From: Corydoras sp. C115
Lineage: Eukaryota > Chordata > Actinopteri > Siluriformes > Callichthyidae
Assembly: GCA_019802505.1 (NCBI GenBank)
Contig: JAFMOC010000764.1
Span: forward strand, 248,001 to 312,000
Reading direction: 5' to 3'
DNA: 64,000 nt
The notes beneath the pieces are model-generated. The model was not told the origin of the DNA, ran no database searches, and was given only the letters and a program-made list of their open reading frames with translations. This document shows, in pieces, positions 55,423 through 64,000 of the stretch; positions within the stretch are counted from its first letter, which is position 1; each line of letters opens with the position of its first letter. The position numbers and the translations under genes were made by a program.

Positions 55423-57030
55423 TGTCAGGTGGGAGTTCTAGGCCACTCCCTGTTTTCTAACTATGGTTTTTGGCCGGTCGGGGTTCCCGTAGGTAGGGCC
55501 CATCCCCGAATCCTGAGATTGGGTCCTACCTAGTCACATCCGGACTGCTGACTACACTTAAGGAGCGCATGCTCCCTGAGTCAGCAGGCCAGCATTACTA
55601 ATGTTACATTTGGTTTTGTATGTGCTATGTTTTTGTTCGGTGTCACGTTGGCGTTTTGACACAATTCAGTTTATGCGTTTCATTTATTCAAAGTCAAGTC
55701 AAGTCAAGTAATTTATTTATATAGCGCTTTTTACAACAGTACATTGTCACAAAGCAGCTTTACAGAATGAAAAGCCTTTAAACCCCCAAAGAGCAAGCCG
55801 AAGCGACAGTGGCAAGAAAAAACTCCCTTTTATGTTGTTATTTAAGGAAGAAACCTTGGGAGGACCAAGACTCAGTGGGGGACTCATCCTCCTTGAGCGG
55901 CCGGGCAGCAACAACAGTGTAGAACAGCCATGTCCAGATACTAAACAAATGGAAAAACTAACAACTAGAAAACTATATGTGAGTCCATTATGGGGCGTCC
56001 TGCAGGACCGCCTTGTCAGGATCCATACATTATTCGTAAGCAGAGCCATGGATCTCCAGGAAGCCGGGGGACAGGAAGCCGGGGGACACCTCTCTGCTGC
56101 TTACCTGGTCGTCTGGCTCGCTCATTCCTACCGCGGGCACTTTGCCGCTGCATACCACCGCGCTGCGCCGCCTTTGGACGGACTGTGCCCCCCTATGTGA
56201 CAGAATGCTGGCCTCACCCACCTACCGAAGTCCTCGTCTTGGTAAGCGCCTCAAATTTTTTGTTGTTCCCCGCTGCCGTGCATCCCGTTTATTCGGTCAA
56301 TCCCGGCAGTCGGTTCGTATTCGCCGCTTCTCCGGCTGCAGCTTTCTGCTGCATTAGCTCGGCTAATATTTTTTTTTGTTCCCCGCTACCGTGCATCCCA
56401 TTTATTCGGTCAGTCCCGGCATTAGCCGTTTCTCCGGCTGTAGCTTTCTGCTGCATTAACTCTGCGCTAGCTCCGCCATTAGCTGTTTCTCCAGCAGCAG
56501 CATAGCTGCATTAGCTCAGTGCTAGCCCCACCAGTAGCCGTTTCTCCGGCTGCAGCTTTCTGCTGCATTAGCTCGGCGCTTGCCCTGCCATTAGCCATCT
56601 CTCCGGCTGCAGCATTCGGCTGCATTAACTCGGTGCTAGCCCCGCCATTAGCTGTTTCTTCGGCTGCAGTGTCCCGCTGATTAACCTCGGCGCTAGCCTT
56701 GGCGTTAGATATTTTTACTTTTCCTCCTCCTTCTTTGTTAGTATTAACGATGAGGGTTATCGATCGCGTCCCGGAGTATGGGGAGAAAGTGCTCCCTCTC
56801 TCGGTTCCATGTAAGCTCCCGGCACCTTGCGATGGTATGGCTTTGAAGCCACTCCCGTACATCATCGGTAGTCGCAAGGTGTTCAAATGTGTGACCAGTC
56901 AGGAGCTATCGGACAGGGACAGGGTGCTGTTCTACCTCTCCAGACTTCTGGGACCCGCGCGGAGGAGGGCCGAGAGCCAAGTGGCCGCCAGGGATGACCA
57001 GCCTCGGTGTGTCCCGCCTCAGTATAACAG
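55423..57030 (+). mobile_element. Gag-only LTR element, 3' end missing
   Basis: 5' LTR starts TGTCAGGTGGG at 55423 and ends CTATGTGACA at 56202, interrupted at about 55686-56085 by an L2-type 3' tail (AAGTCAAGTCAAG ... CATTGTCACAAAGCAGC). The leader after the LTR (GAATGCTGGCCTC) is shared with the element at 44693. A tandem block of about five ~57-bp units (GCTGCATTAGCTCGGCGCTA type) occupies 56440-56690. No 3' LTR is found. Confidence 0.65.
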
Positions 57031-57067
57031 CAGAATCTCACTAGGATTATTGTTTTTAATGTTATAA
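56750..57067 (+). CDS. Gag-like N-terminal frame
   Basis: ATGAGGGTTATCGATCGC opens a frame with VPEYGEKVLPLSVPCKLPAP, LPYIIGSRKVFKCVTSQ, DRDRVLFYLSRLLGPARRR. It is the intact version of the first 80 codons of the ORF at 45270. It is cut where the element ends near 57030. Function unknown; gag by position. Confidence 0.4.
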   Translation: MRVIDRVPEYGEKVLPLSVPCKLPAPCDGMALKPLPYIIGSRKVFKCVTSQELSDRDRVLFYLSRLLGPARRRAESQVAARDDQPRCVPPQYNSRISLGLLFLML

Positions 57068-57069
57068 TA

Positions 57070-58273
57070 TGTTATTGTATAACACCAGAATAATGGGAAA
57101 CACTTGTAGTCCAGAGACACAGCTGGAGAACATACTACAACCTTCATTTTGGGAAATATTATTTGGTTGATTTTTGGTACATTATTTAAAGTTACAAATT
57201 CCTCCTGTGAAACAGTAAAATGACACAATAATAAAAAAGCACATTCAAATTCTAACCAAAAATCAACTGAAGAATATTTTCCCAAACTTAAGGTTGTAGA
57301 ATGTTCCCTAGCTGTGTCTTTATGAACTACAAGTGTTTTTATATTATTATACTGTTTTGCTGGTTCACCGGAGGAATTTGTAACTTTAAAAAATGTACCA
57401 AAAATCAGCAGATGAATATTTTCCCAAACTGAAGGTTGTACTATGTTCCCTATGTCCCTGTGTCACTGTGAACTATAAGTACGTTTATATTATTATGTCA
57501 TTTTGCAGTTTTGCAGTAGAAATTTGTAATTTTAAAAAATGAACCAACAATCAACCGACAAATATATTCCCAAAATAAAGGTTGTAGTATGTTCCCTAGC
57601 TGTGTCTCTGTGAACTACAAGTGTTTTTATGTTATTATGTCATTTTGCGTTTTCACAGGAGGAATTTGTAACTTTGAAAAATGAACCAAATAATTTTTTG
57701 CCAAACTGAAGGTTGTAGTATGTTCCGTAGCTGTGCCTCTGTGAACTGCAAGTGCCTTTATATGGTTATGCCATTTCGCTGTTTTACATGAGGAATTTGT
57801 AACTTTTAAATTTTAACCAAAAATCAACTGAAGATTTTTTTTCCAAACTGAAGGTTGTAGTATATTCCCCAGCTGTGCCTCTGTGAACAAGTGCTTTTTT
57901 ATTATTGTGCCATTTTACTGTTTCACAGGAGGAATTTGTAACTTAAAAAAAAATTAAATAAAAATCAGCAGATGGATATTTTCCCAAACTGAAGGTTGTA
58001 GTATGTTCCCTAGCTGTTCCTCTGTGAACTACAAGTGCTTTATTATTATGTAATTTTGGAATTATTATTATTATGGAATTTAACTTTAAAAAATTAACCA
58101 AAAATCAACCAAGAATATTTACCTAAAATTAAAGGTTGCAGTATATTTTTCATGTGCCTTTCTGTAAACTACTAGTGAGTTTATATTTAATTACAATATT
58201 AATATTTTACAGTTGAAGTTCATTTTGTATAACGTGGAATTTTAAAATCATTCAAAACTAAAGATTTTTTTAA
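57070..58273. repeat. Satellite-like tandem array, ~142-bp units, first copy inverted
   Basis: Units share GGAGGAATTTGTAACTTT, then AAAAATCA(A/G)C, TTTTCCCAAACTGAAGG, TTGTAGTATGTTCCCTAGC, TGTGAACTACAAGTG. Starts at about 57372, 57513, 57657, 57786, 57928, 58070 and 58238; a copy at about 57070-57225 is in reverse orientation. Confidence 0.75.
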
Positions 58274-58284
58274 TGTATAGTTAT

Positions 58285-60186
58285 CCATCCATCCATTATC
58301 TTCCGCTTGTCCAGGGTTCGGGTCGCGGGGGCAGCAACCGAAGTAGGGAGACCCAGACCTCGCCCCAGCCACCTCCACCAGCTCGACTGGGCTCAGACCA
58401 GCTCAGACCAGCTGAGAGATATAATCCCTCCAGCGTGTCCTGGGTCTTCCCCCGGGCCTCCTTCCAGCCAGACTTGCCTGGAACACCTCCCTAGGAAGGC
58501 GCCCAGGAGGCATCCTTACCAGATGCCCGAACCACCTCAACTGGCTCCTTTCGATGCGGAGGAGTAGCGGCTCCACTCCGAGTCTCTCCCGGATGACCAA
58601 GCTTCTCACCCTATCTCTAAGGGAGAGCCCTGCCACCCTGCGGAGAAAACCCATTTTGGCCACTTGTATTCGCGATCTTGTTCTTTCGGTCATTACCCAA
58701 AGCTCATGACCATAGGTGAGGGTCGGAACGTAGATCGACTGGTAAATCGAGAGCCTTGCCTTGTGGCTCAGCTCCTTCTTTACCACAACAGACCAGTATA
58801 GGGTCCGCATCACTGCTGACCCCGCGCTGATCCGTCTGTCAATCTCACGCTCCATCTTACCAACACTCGTGAACAAGACCCCGAGATACTTAAACTCCTC
58901 CACTTGAGGCAAGATCTGATCCCTGACCCAGAGAGGACTCTCTACCCTTTTCCGGCTGAGAACCATGGCCTCAGATTTGGAGGTGCTGATTCTCATCCCG
59001 GCCGCTTCACACTCGGCTGCAAACCGATCCAGTAAGAGCTGAAGTTCGCAGCCTGATGATGCTAACAGGACCACGTCGTCTGCAAACAGCAGCGACGTGA
59101 TCCTCAGATCACCAAACCGGACACCCTCCATCCCCTGGCTGCGCCTAGAAATTCTGTCCATGTAAATTATGAACAGAACCGGTGACAAAGGACAGCCCTG
59201 ACGGAGTCCAACCCTCACTGGAAACCAGTCCGACTTACTGCCGGCCATGCGAACCAAGCTCCTGCTTCGCAAATACAGGGACTGAATGGCCCGTAGTAAG
59301 GAGCCATGTACCCCATACTCACGAAGCACCTCCCACAGAATACCCCGAGGGACACAGTCGAAAGCCTTCTCCAGATCTACAAAGCACATGTAGACTGGTT
59401 GGGCAAACTCCCATGAACCCTCGAGGATCCTGGAGAGAGTGAAGAGCTGGTCCAGTGTTCCACGACCAGGACGAAAACCACACTGCTCCTCCTGGATCCG
59501 AGGTTCGACTATCAGTCGGACTCTCTTCTCCAGTACCCCTGCATAGACTTTGCCGGGGAGGCTGAGGAGTGTAATTCCCCTGTAATTGGAACACACCCTC
59601 CGGTCCCCCTTTTTAAAAAGAGGCACCACCTGCCAGTCCAGAGGCACTGCCCCCGATGACCATGCAATGTTGAAAAGGCGCGTCAGCCAAGACTGCCCCA
59701 CAACATCCAGAGCTTTGAGGAACTCCGGGCGGATCTCATCCACCCCAGAAGCCCTGCCACCAAGGAGCCCTCTGACTACCTTAGCGACTTCAGCCACAGT
59801 GATGGACAAGCCTCCCCCCAGGTCCTCTGACTCTGCCTCCTCTCCGGGGGGGAATATTGGTGGGATTGAGAAGGTCCTTGAAGTATTCCTTCCACCGCCT
59901 AATGACGTCCCCAGTCGAAATCAACAGTGCACCCCCTCCACTATATACTGTGTTGGTGGCACACTGCTTTCCCCTCCTGAGTCGCCTGACAGTTTGCCAG
60001 AATGTTCTAGGAGCCGACCGAAAGTCACTTTCCAAAGTCTCACCGAACTCCTCCCACACCCGGGTTTTTGCCTCCACGACGCACGAAGCCGCAAATCGCT
60101 TGGCCTGTCGGTACCGGTCAGCTGCTTCTGGAGTCCCACAAGCCAACCATGCCTGATAGGACTCCTTCTTCAGCTGTATAGTTGTA
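58285..60186 (-). pseudogene. RTE-type (Rex3-like) LINE, 5' truncated
   Basis: A 468-codon minus frame (59809-58403) has a full RT: VPLFKKGDRRVCSNYRGITL, CGFRPGRGTLDQLF, FVDLEKAFDCVPR (motif A), GLRQGCPLSPVLF, LLFADDVVLLASS (FADD motif C), and the C-terminal HLVRMPPGRLPREVF. The preceding part (59900-60190; RFAASCVVEAKTRVWEEFG, WKEYFKDLLNPTNIP) is in another frame because of a G-run at about 59846. A stop ends the frame shortly before the usual C-terminus. TGTATAGTTAT is duplicated at 58274-58284 and 60187-60197. The 3' tail ends GCGGAAGATAATGGATGG. Confidence 0.88.
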
Positions 60187-60197
60187 TGTATAGTTAT

Positions 60198-61053
60198 AAT
60201 TTTCATTTTATATTGTTCTTTTGGGGGGGATTTAAGTGTTTTTAATTATCACCAGCATGATCCTTATATCAGTGATGTTTTTCAGTATTTCCGCAATGAC
60301 TGGAGTTTATAGACGGTCCCTTGCTGTCACCTAACCCTGCTGCTGCCATTCCGGTTATATTGGACGATTTACTCGGATAAATCAACTGACCGGGAATTTT
60401 GACAAAATATAAAGTTTGTAGTGTGTTCTCGATCGCGTAGTGATTTATAAAATGCAATTAAAATAATTTTAGGTCTTTAATTGAAAGTGGGAGGTGAAGC
60501 AAAAAGCGAATGTCTGCCGAATGTCGAATATCAAACTAACTTTACCCACGTGTGGGTTGTGCTTCCAAGCTCTCTGTGTGTGTTTAAGGAAGACAGTATC
60601 GGGAATAAAGTTACCGTAATCACTGTATTTTGGCGGTAAAAAGCAGCTTCTCAGCTTTGAGTTTCTCAGCGTCTGATTTTTTTTCTGAAGCGCGCAAACT
60701 GTCGCAAAGTTATGGTATTTCAAATCAAAACCTTGTTAAAACTGTCTCATCTGCGACTGACTCGTAAAACAGATTCATGCTTTTCTGCCGAAGCTCAGGT
60801 TCGTTTATTCAAACATTTCAGCCGAAACCATCATTTATTAGTACTGAATGTCCTATACACTGCTGACCGACATATTTCTTGCTATTTAATTTTATCCAAT
60901 ATAACTAATGAATGATCAAACAAAATGAATGTAACAACAGTTTGAAAAATGGATAAATACACTCATGTAAGGGCACTTTTTAAAGAGGACAGAGGGGGAA
61001 TAAGGGATCTGGGCTAAAGGCCCTGATGTTTCTAAACCCTGAAAACGCCCCTG
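60198..61053. other. Right interior of the hAT-like element
   Basis: No coding region recognised; continues the satellite flank, then carries the inverted subterminal motif at about 60500-60540. Confidence 0.4.
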
Positions 61054-61085
61054 ATTTAAAATATAAGTATTTGGGTTGTACCTCA

Positions 61086-61200
61086 GATGAGAATTAACCT
61101 TGCTGAGATAGGAGCACAAGCAGCTGCACTGTTAATCCTTTTTATGTTTTAACCAGAATAAAAAGAAAAGACCGGACTCTGTTTTTCCTTTATATATACT
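61086..61200 (+). other. Spliced-looking copy of the 54376-54691 blocks
   Basis: GAATTAACCTTGCTGAG joins directly to ATAGGAGCACAAGCAGC (61107/61108), and after AACCAG (61156) comes AATAAAAAGAAAAG instead of the GTAGGCC seen at 54692. Confidence 0.45.
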
Positions 61201-61244
61201 TTATAGTATATTTTCACACTCGATAACCAACATTGACCACAAGT

Positions 61245-61500
61245 TAGACATGGCCTGGCCCTACCATATCTGTCCATACTGCCACTACATTTACTCTGCT
61301 CTGCTGATTCCCACTTACTGTCTGTTCGTTCTGCAAAGCTTCACTCATATGGTGAAAGAGCATTTAGTGTTGTTGGTTCAAAGACGTGGAACGTCCCACT
61401 GTACCTCCGTGCATCCTTCTTCTGGCGACTCAACCATGCAGCCCATTTTTCTACAAGTGCCTCTTTATTGTGCATCTTAACACAGCCACACTGCTAGTTT
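61245..61500 (+). pseudogene. L2-type LINE: C-terminal fragment
   Basis: ACATGGCCTGGCCCTACCAT (the HGLAPxYL region), CATTTAGTGTTGTTGGTTC (AFSVVG) and TGGAACGTCCCACTGTACCT (WNVPLYLR) match the end of L2/Rex-type polymerases. It fits as the far end of the LINE at 52205. Confidence 0.55.
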
Positions 61501-61522
61501 TCAGAGAGTCAGAGAGTGTATT

Positions 61523-62093
61523 TCAGCTGATTGGTATTTGTGGGATTTTTTTTTTTTTTGAATCACAAACAATTTTCCTGGCAGTTGTGTCGAAATGTTT
61601 GTTCGTTTGTTTACCTGACCAGGGTTTGGATTTTACCACGTCCCTGATTTTCGATTTGTTAATTACAGTTTGAACACTGCCCACTGGCATTATCAATTCC
61701 TTGGGTATCTTTGTGTATCCCTTTTTTTCATACAGTTCAACTACATTTTCCCACAAATCCGTTGACAATCCTTTTGCTTTCCCCATGACTTACAATCCAG
61801 AAACATTAGTGGCTCGAAAAAATTCTGTCTGGATCCCAGAAACTCACTCAGCTTTTAGGCACACACATTGTTTACAAGCAAACAATCACATGTGGGGATG
61901 TTAACTTAAATAGCCAATTAAACCCATTTGTGTCAACTTCTGTGCATGTTATCAAGCCAAAATAACCAGGGTATGTTAACTTTTGATCAGGGTCATTTAG
62001 ATGTTTTTGGTTGTCTTTATAATTTAAAAAGAGAACATGTCAAATCTTTTGACAATAAATGGCTTTACCCAACCACTAACTATGAGTGGACCT
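61523..62093 (-). pseudogene. Tc1-like transposase N-terminus with right terminal repeat
   Basis: Minus frame from ATG 61786: MGKAKGLSTDLWENVVELYE, the paired-like helix-turn-helix start of Tc1 transposases, continuing to KIVCDSKKKKIPQIPIS, then broken at about 61505 where the L2 begins. The terminal repeat 61970-62093 pairs with 50037-50165. Confidence 0.7.
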
Positions 62094-62283
62094 TTATTAT
62101 TAGTTTGTATCTGCTGCTAATGATAGTAAATTTGTTTAATGATAAACACTTGCATTTCTCTATATTTGTATAGTTTAGATGTTAATGGTTTTATTTCTTA
62201 ATCATTTGTTTATATATTTTATTGTGATTGATGCTGAATGTGATTCTTGATTTAAATATCTGTAATACACTTGTGTTTTTCAG

Positions 62284-64000
62284 AGCTGGTCTCTGTGTAT
62301 CAACACAAACTCCAGTCCAAACTGAAAGAGAAATATAAGAGAATAAATGAAGGAATCGCACATCATGGAAGTTCAGCACTTCTAAATGAGATCTACACAG
62401 AGCTGTACATCACAGAGGGATACAGTACAGAGATCAATAATGAACATGAGGTGAGACAGATTGAAGCAGCATCCAGGAAAAAAATCAACAACACAGGAGA
62501 AACCCATCAAATGTAACGACCTCTTCAAAGACACGTCCATCAGAACTGTACTGACTAAAGGAGTAGCTGGAATTGGAAAAACAGTCTCAGTGCAGAAGTT
62601 CATTCTGGACTGGGCTGATGGGAAAACAAACCAGGATGTTACGTTCATGTTTCCACTTCCTTTTAGAGAGCTGAATTTAATAAAGCAGAAGAAACTCAGT
62701 CTGCTGGAGCTTCTTCATCACTTCTTCTCAGAAATAAAAGAATTAGGATCAACACTCTGTGATGTGCACAAAGTGATTTTCATCTTTGATGGTCTGGATG
62801 AGTGTCGACTTCCTCTGAATTTCCAGAACAATGAGCATTTGTGTGATGTCACAGAGCCAGCCTCAGTGGATGTTCTGCTCACGAACCTTATCACGGGCAC
62901 TCTGTTTCCCTCTGCTCTCCACTGGATCACCTCTCGACCAGGAGCAGCCAATCAGATTCCTCCTGAGTGTGTGAACCAGGTAACAGAGGTACGAGGGTTC
63001 AGTGATCCTCAGAAAGAGGAATACTTTAAGAAGAGAATCACTGATCAGAGTCTGTCCAATCAAATCATCTCACACATCAAGTCTTCAAGAAGCCTGCACA
63101 TCATGTGTCACATCCCAGTCTTCTGCTGGATTTCATCATCTGTTCTAGAGAGAATGCTTGGTAACACACAGAGTGGAGAGATCCCCAAAACACAGACTCA
63201 GATGTTTACTCGCTTCCTGATCTTTCAGATCAAACACACGAACCAAAAGTACCATGAGAACTGTGAACCTGATCTTCAGCAGACCAAAAAGAGTTTATTG
63301 GCTCTGGGAAAACTGGCTTTCCAACAGCTGGAGAAAGGAAACCTGATCTTCTATGAGGAAGATCTGAGAGAGTGTGGAATTGATGTTAAAGATGCATCAG
63401 TGTACTCAGGAGTATGCACCCAGATTTTCAGAGAGGAGTTTCAGCTGCAGCTGGGGAAGAGCTTCAGCTTCATACATCTAAGTGTTCAGGAGTTTCTGGC
63501 TGCTTTATTCACATTTATTACGGTCATCCAAAATAATGCAGCTTATCCCTTCAATTCTGTGTTTAAATCTTTAAACAAAAATGACACCTCCAACTTTTTG
63601 AAGAGTTTAATCGGTGAAATAGACAAGGCCTTACAAAGTGAGAATGGACACCTGGACCTTTACCTCCGCTTCCTTCTCGGTCTCTCACTGAAGTCCAACC
63701 AGTCTCTCTCACGAAATGTACTGCCGCAGACAGGAAGAAGCTCTGATTACAGAAAGAAAATAATCAAATACATCAAAATGAAGCTCAGTGAGAATCTCTC
63801 TCCAGAGAAATCCATCAATCTACTCCACTGTCTGAATGAGCTGAATGATCAGTCTCTTGTACAGGAAGTACAAACTTACCTCAAAAGTGGTCTTTATGGT
63901 TTGAACCATGTCTCCTGCTCAGTGGTCAGCTCTGGTCTGGTATGTGTTGCTGAACTCAGAAGAAAATCTGGAAGAGTTTAATTTGAGTCAATATTTTAAA
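62284..64000 (+). pseudogene. NLR gene, FISNA-NACHT exon (NLRC3-like), two frameshifts, runs off right edge
   Basis: Acceptor TGTGTTTTTCAG at 62283. The first frame reads KLVSVYQHKLQSKLKEKYKR and INEGIAHHGSSALLNEIYTE (FISNA). An A7 run at 62478-62484 shifts the frame; from there the NACHT domain is open to 63981: Walker A GVAGIGKT (62561), Walker B VIFIFDGLDECR (62773), sensor region ITSRPGAANQIP, and the winged-helix part FSFIHLSVQEFLAALF. Compared with typical relatives about five residues before SIRTVLTKG are missing. A second 1-base loss near 63940 ends the frame just before the region linking NACHT to leucine-rich repeats, which lie beyond the window. NACHT receptors are cytosolic NTPases of innate immunity. 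Both shifts are single-base, so assembly error must be excluded before calling it dead. Confidence 0.85.

Larger units (their letters stand above)
54842..61053. mobile_element. Large hAT-like element, CAGGGGCGTT ends, filled with nested insertions
   Basis: CAGGGGCGTT at 54842 and AACGCCCCTG ending at 61053 are a perfect 10-bp inverted pair; outside are AATTAAAA and ATTTAAAA (8 bp, one mismatch). A subterminal motif TTTGATATTCGACATTCGGC occurs at about 54991 and inverted at about 60530. No transposase is recognised in the non-nested parts. Confidence 0.6.

Noticed and set aside
59586..60245. 219-codon plus-strand frame
   Set aside because: Antisense to the RTE LINE reverse transcriptase.

Overview
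The window reads as nuclear DNA of a teleost fish. The reasons are teleost-type C2H2 zinc-finger exons, an NLR (NLRC3-like) immune gene with fish-type N-terminal exons and a NACHT domain, L2, L1, RTE and R2-like LINEs, a Tc1/hAT/piggyBac mix, abundant tRNA-derived SINEs of the Mermaid type, and long (AT)n tracts. An ostariophysan such as a catfish would fit, but the sequence alone does not fix the species. Almost every long open frame outside the zinc fingers and the NLR belongs to a transposon.

Layout. 1-1.8 kb: decayed R2-like LINE running off the left edge. 2-3 kb: SINE and LINE tails. 3.3-28.9 kb: four copies of one C2H2 zinc-finger gene unit arranged as two convergent pairs (unit 1 + and unit 2 -, axis near 11.2 kb; unit 3 + and unit 4 -, axis near 22.6 kb). 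Each unit starts with the same 5' exon/promoter block. Unit 3 keeps the longest finger array (9 intact fingers, then a frameshift); units 1 and 2 are clear pseudogenes; unit 4 has part of its finger exon inverted. Transposons inserted after the duplications can be recognised because the sister unit still has the empty site. 29.3-31 kb: L1 fragment with a solo LTR inside.

32.9 kb to the right edge: one NLR gene on the + strand, rebuilt from exons at 32886-33002, 44392-44508, 46546-46594, 49804-50008 and 62284 onward, with matching splice phases. Its introns hold a recent Ty3 chromovirus (38979-44216), an L2 LINE (34.1-37.9 kb) carrying a SINE that itself carries a solo LTR, a short gag-only LTR element (44693-46354), and, in the last intron, a 12 kb nest: a Tc1-like element split by a piggyBac copy and an L2; the L2 split by a solo LTR and a 6.2 kb hAT-like element; and the latter holding another LTR element, a ~142-bp satellite and an RTE LINE. 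The NACHT exon has two 1-nt frameshifts, so this NLR copy is probably a pseudogene unless these are assembly errors.

How it fits together: this is a fast-evolving, repeat-rich NLR plus zinc-finger neighbourhood, comparable in gene content to the NLR/ZNF-rich long arm of zebrafish chromosome 4. I found no CRISPR, operon or other prokaryote-type system. The most unusual items are the double palindrome of zinc-finger units, the inversion inside a finger exon, a TA-flanked transposon carrying a multi-exon gene fragment, and a pair of sequences that look like unspliced and spliced versions of the same transcript within 7 kb.
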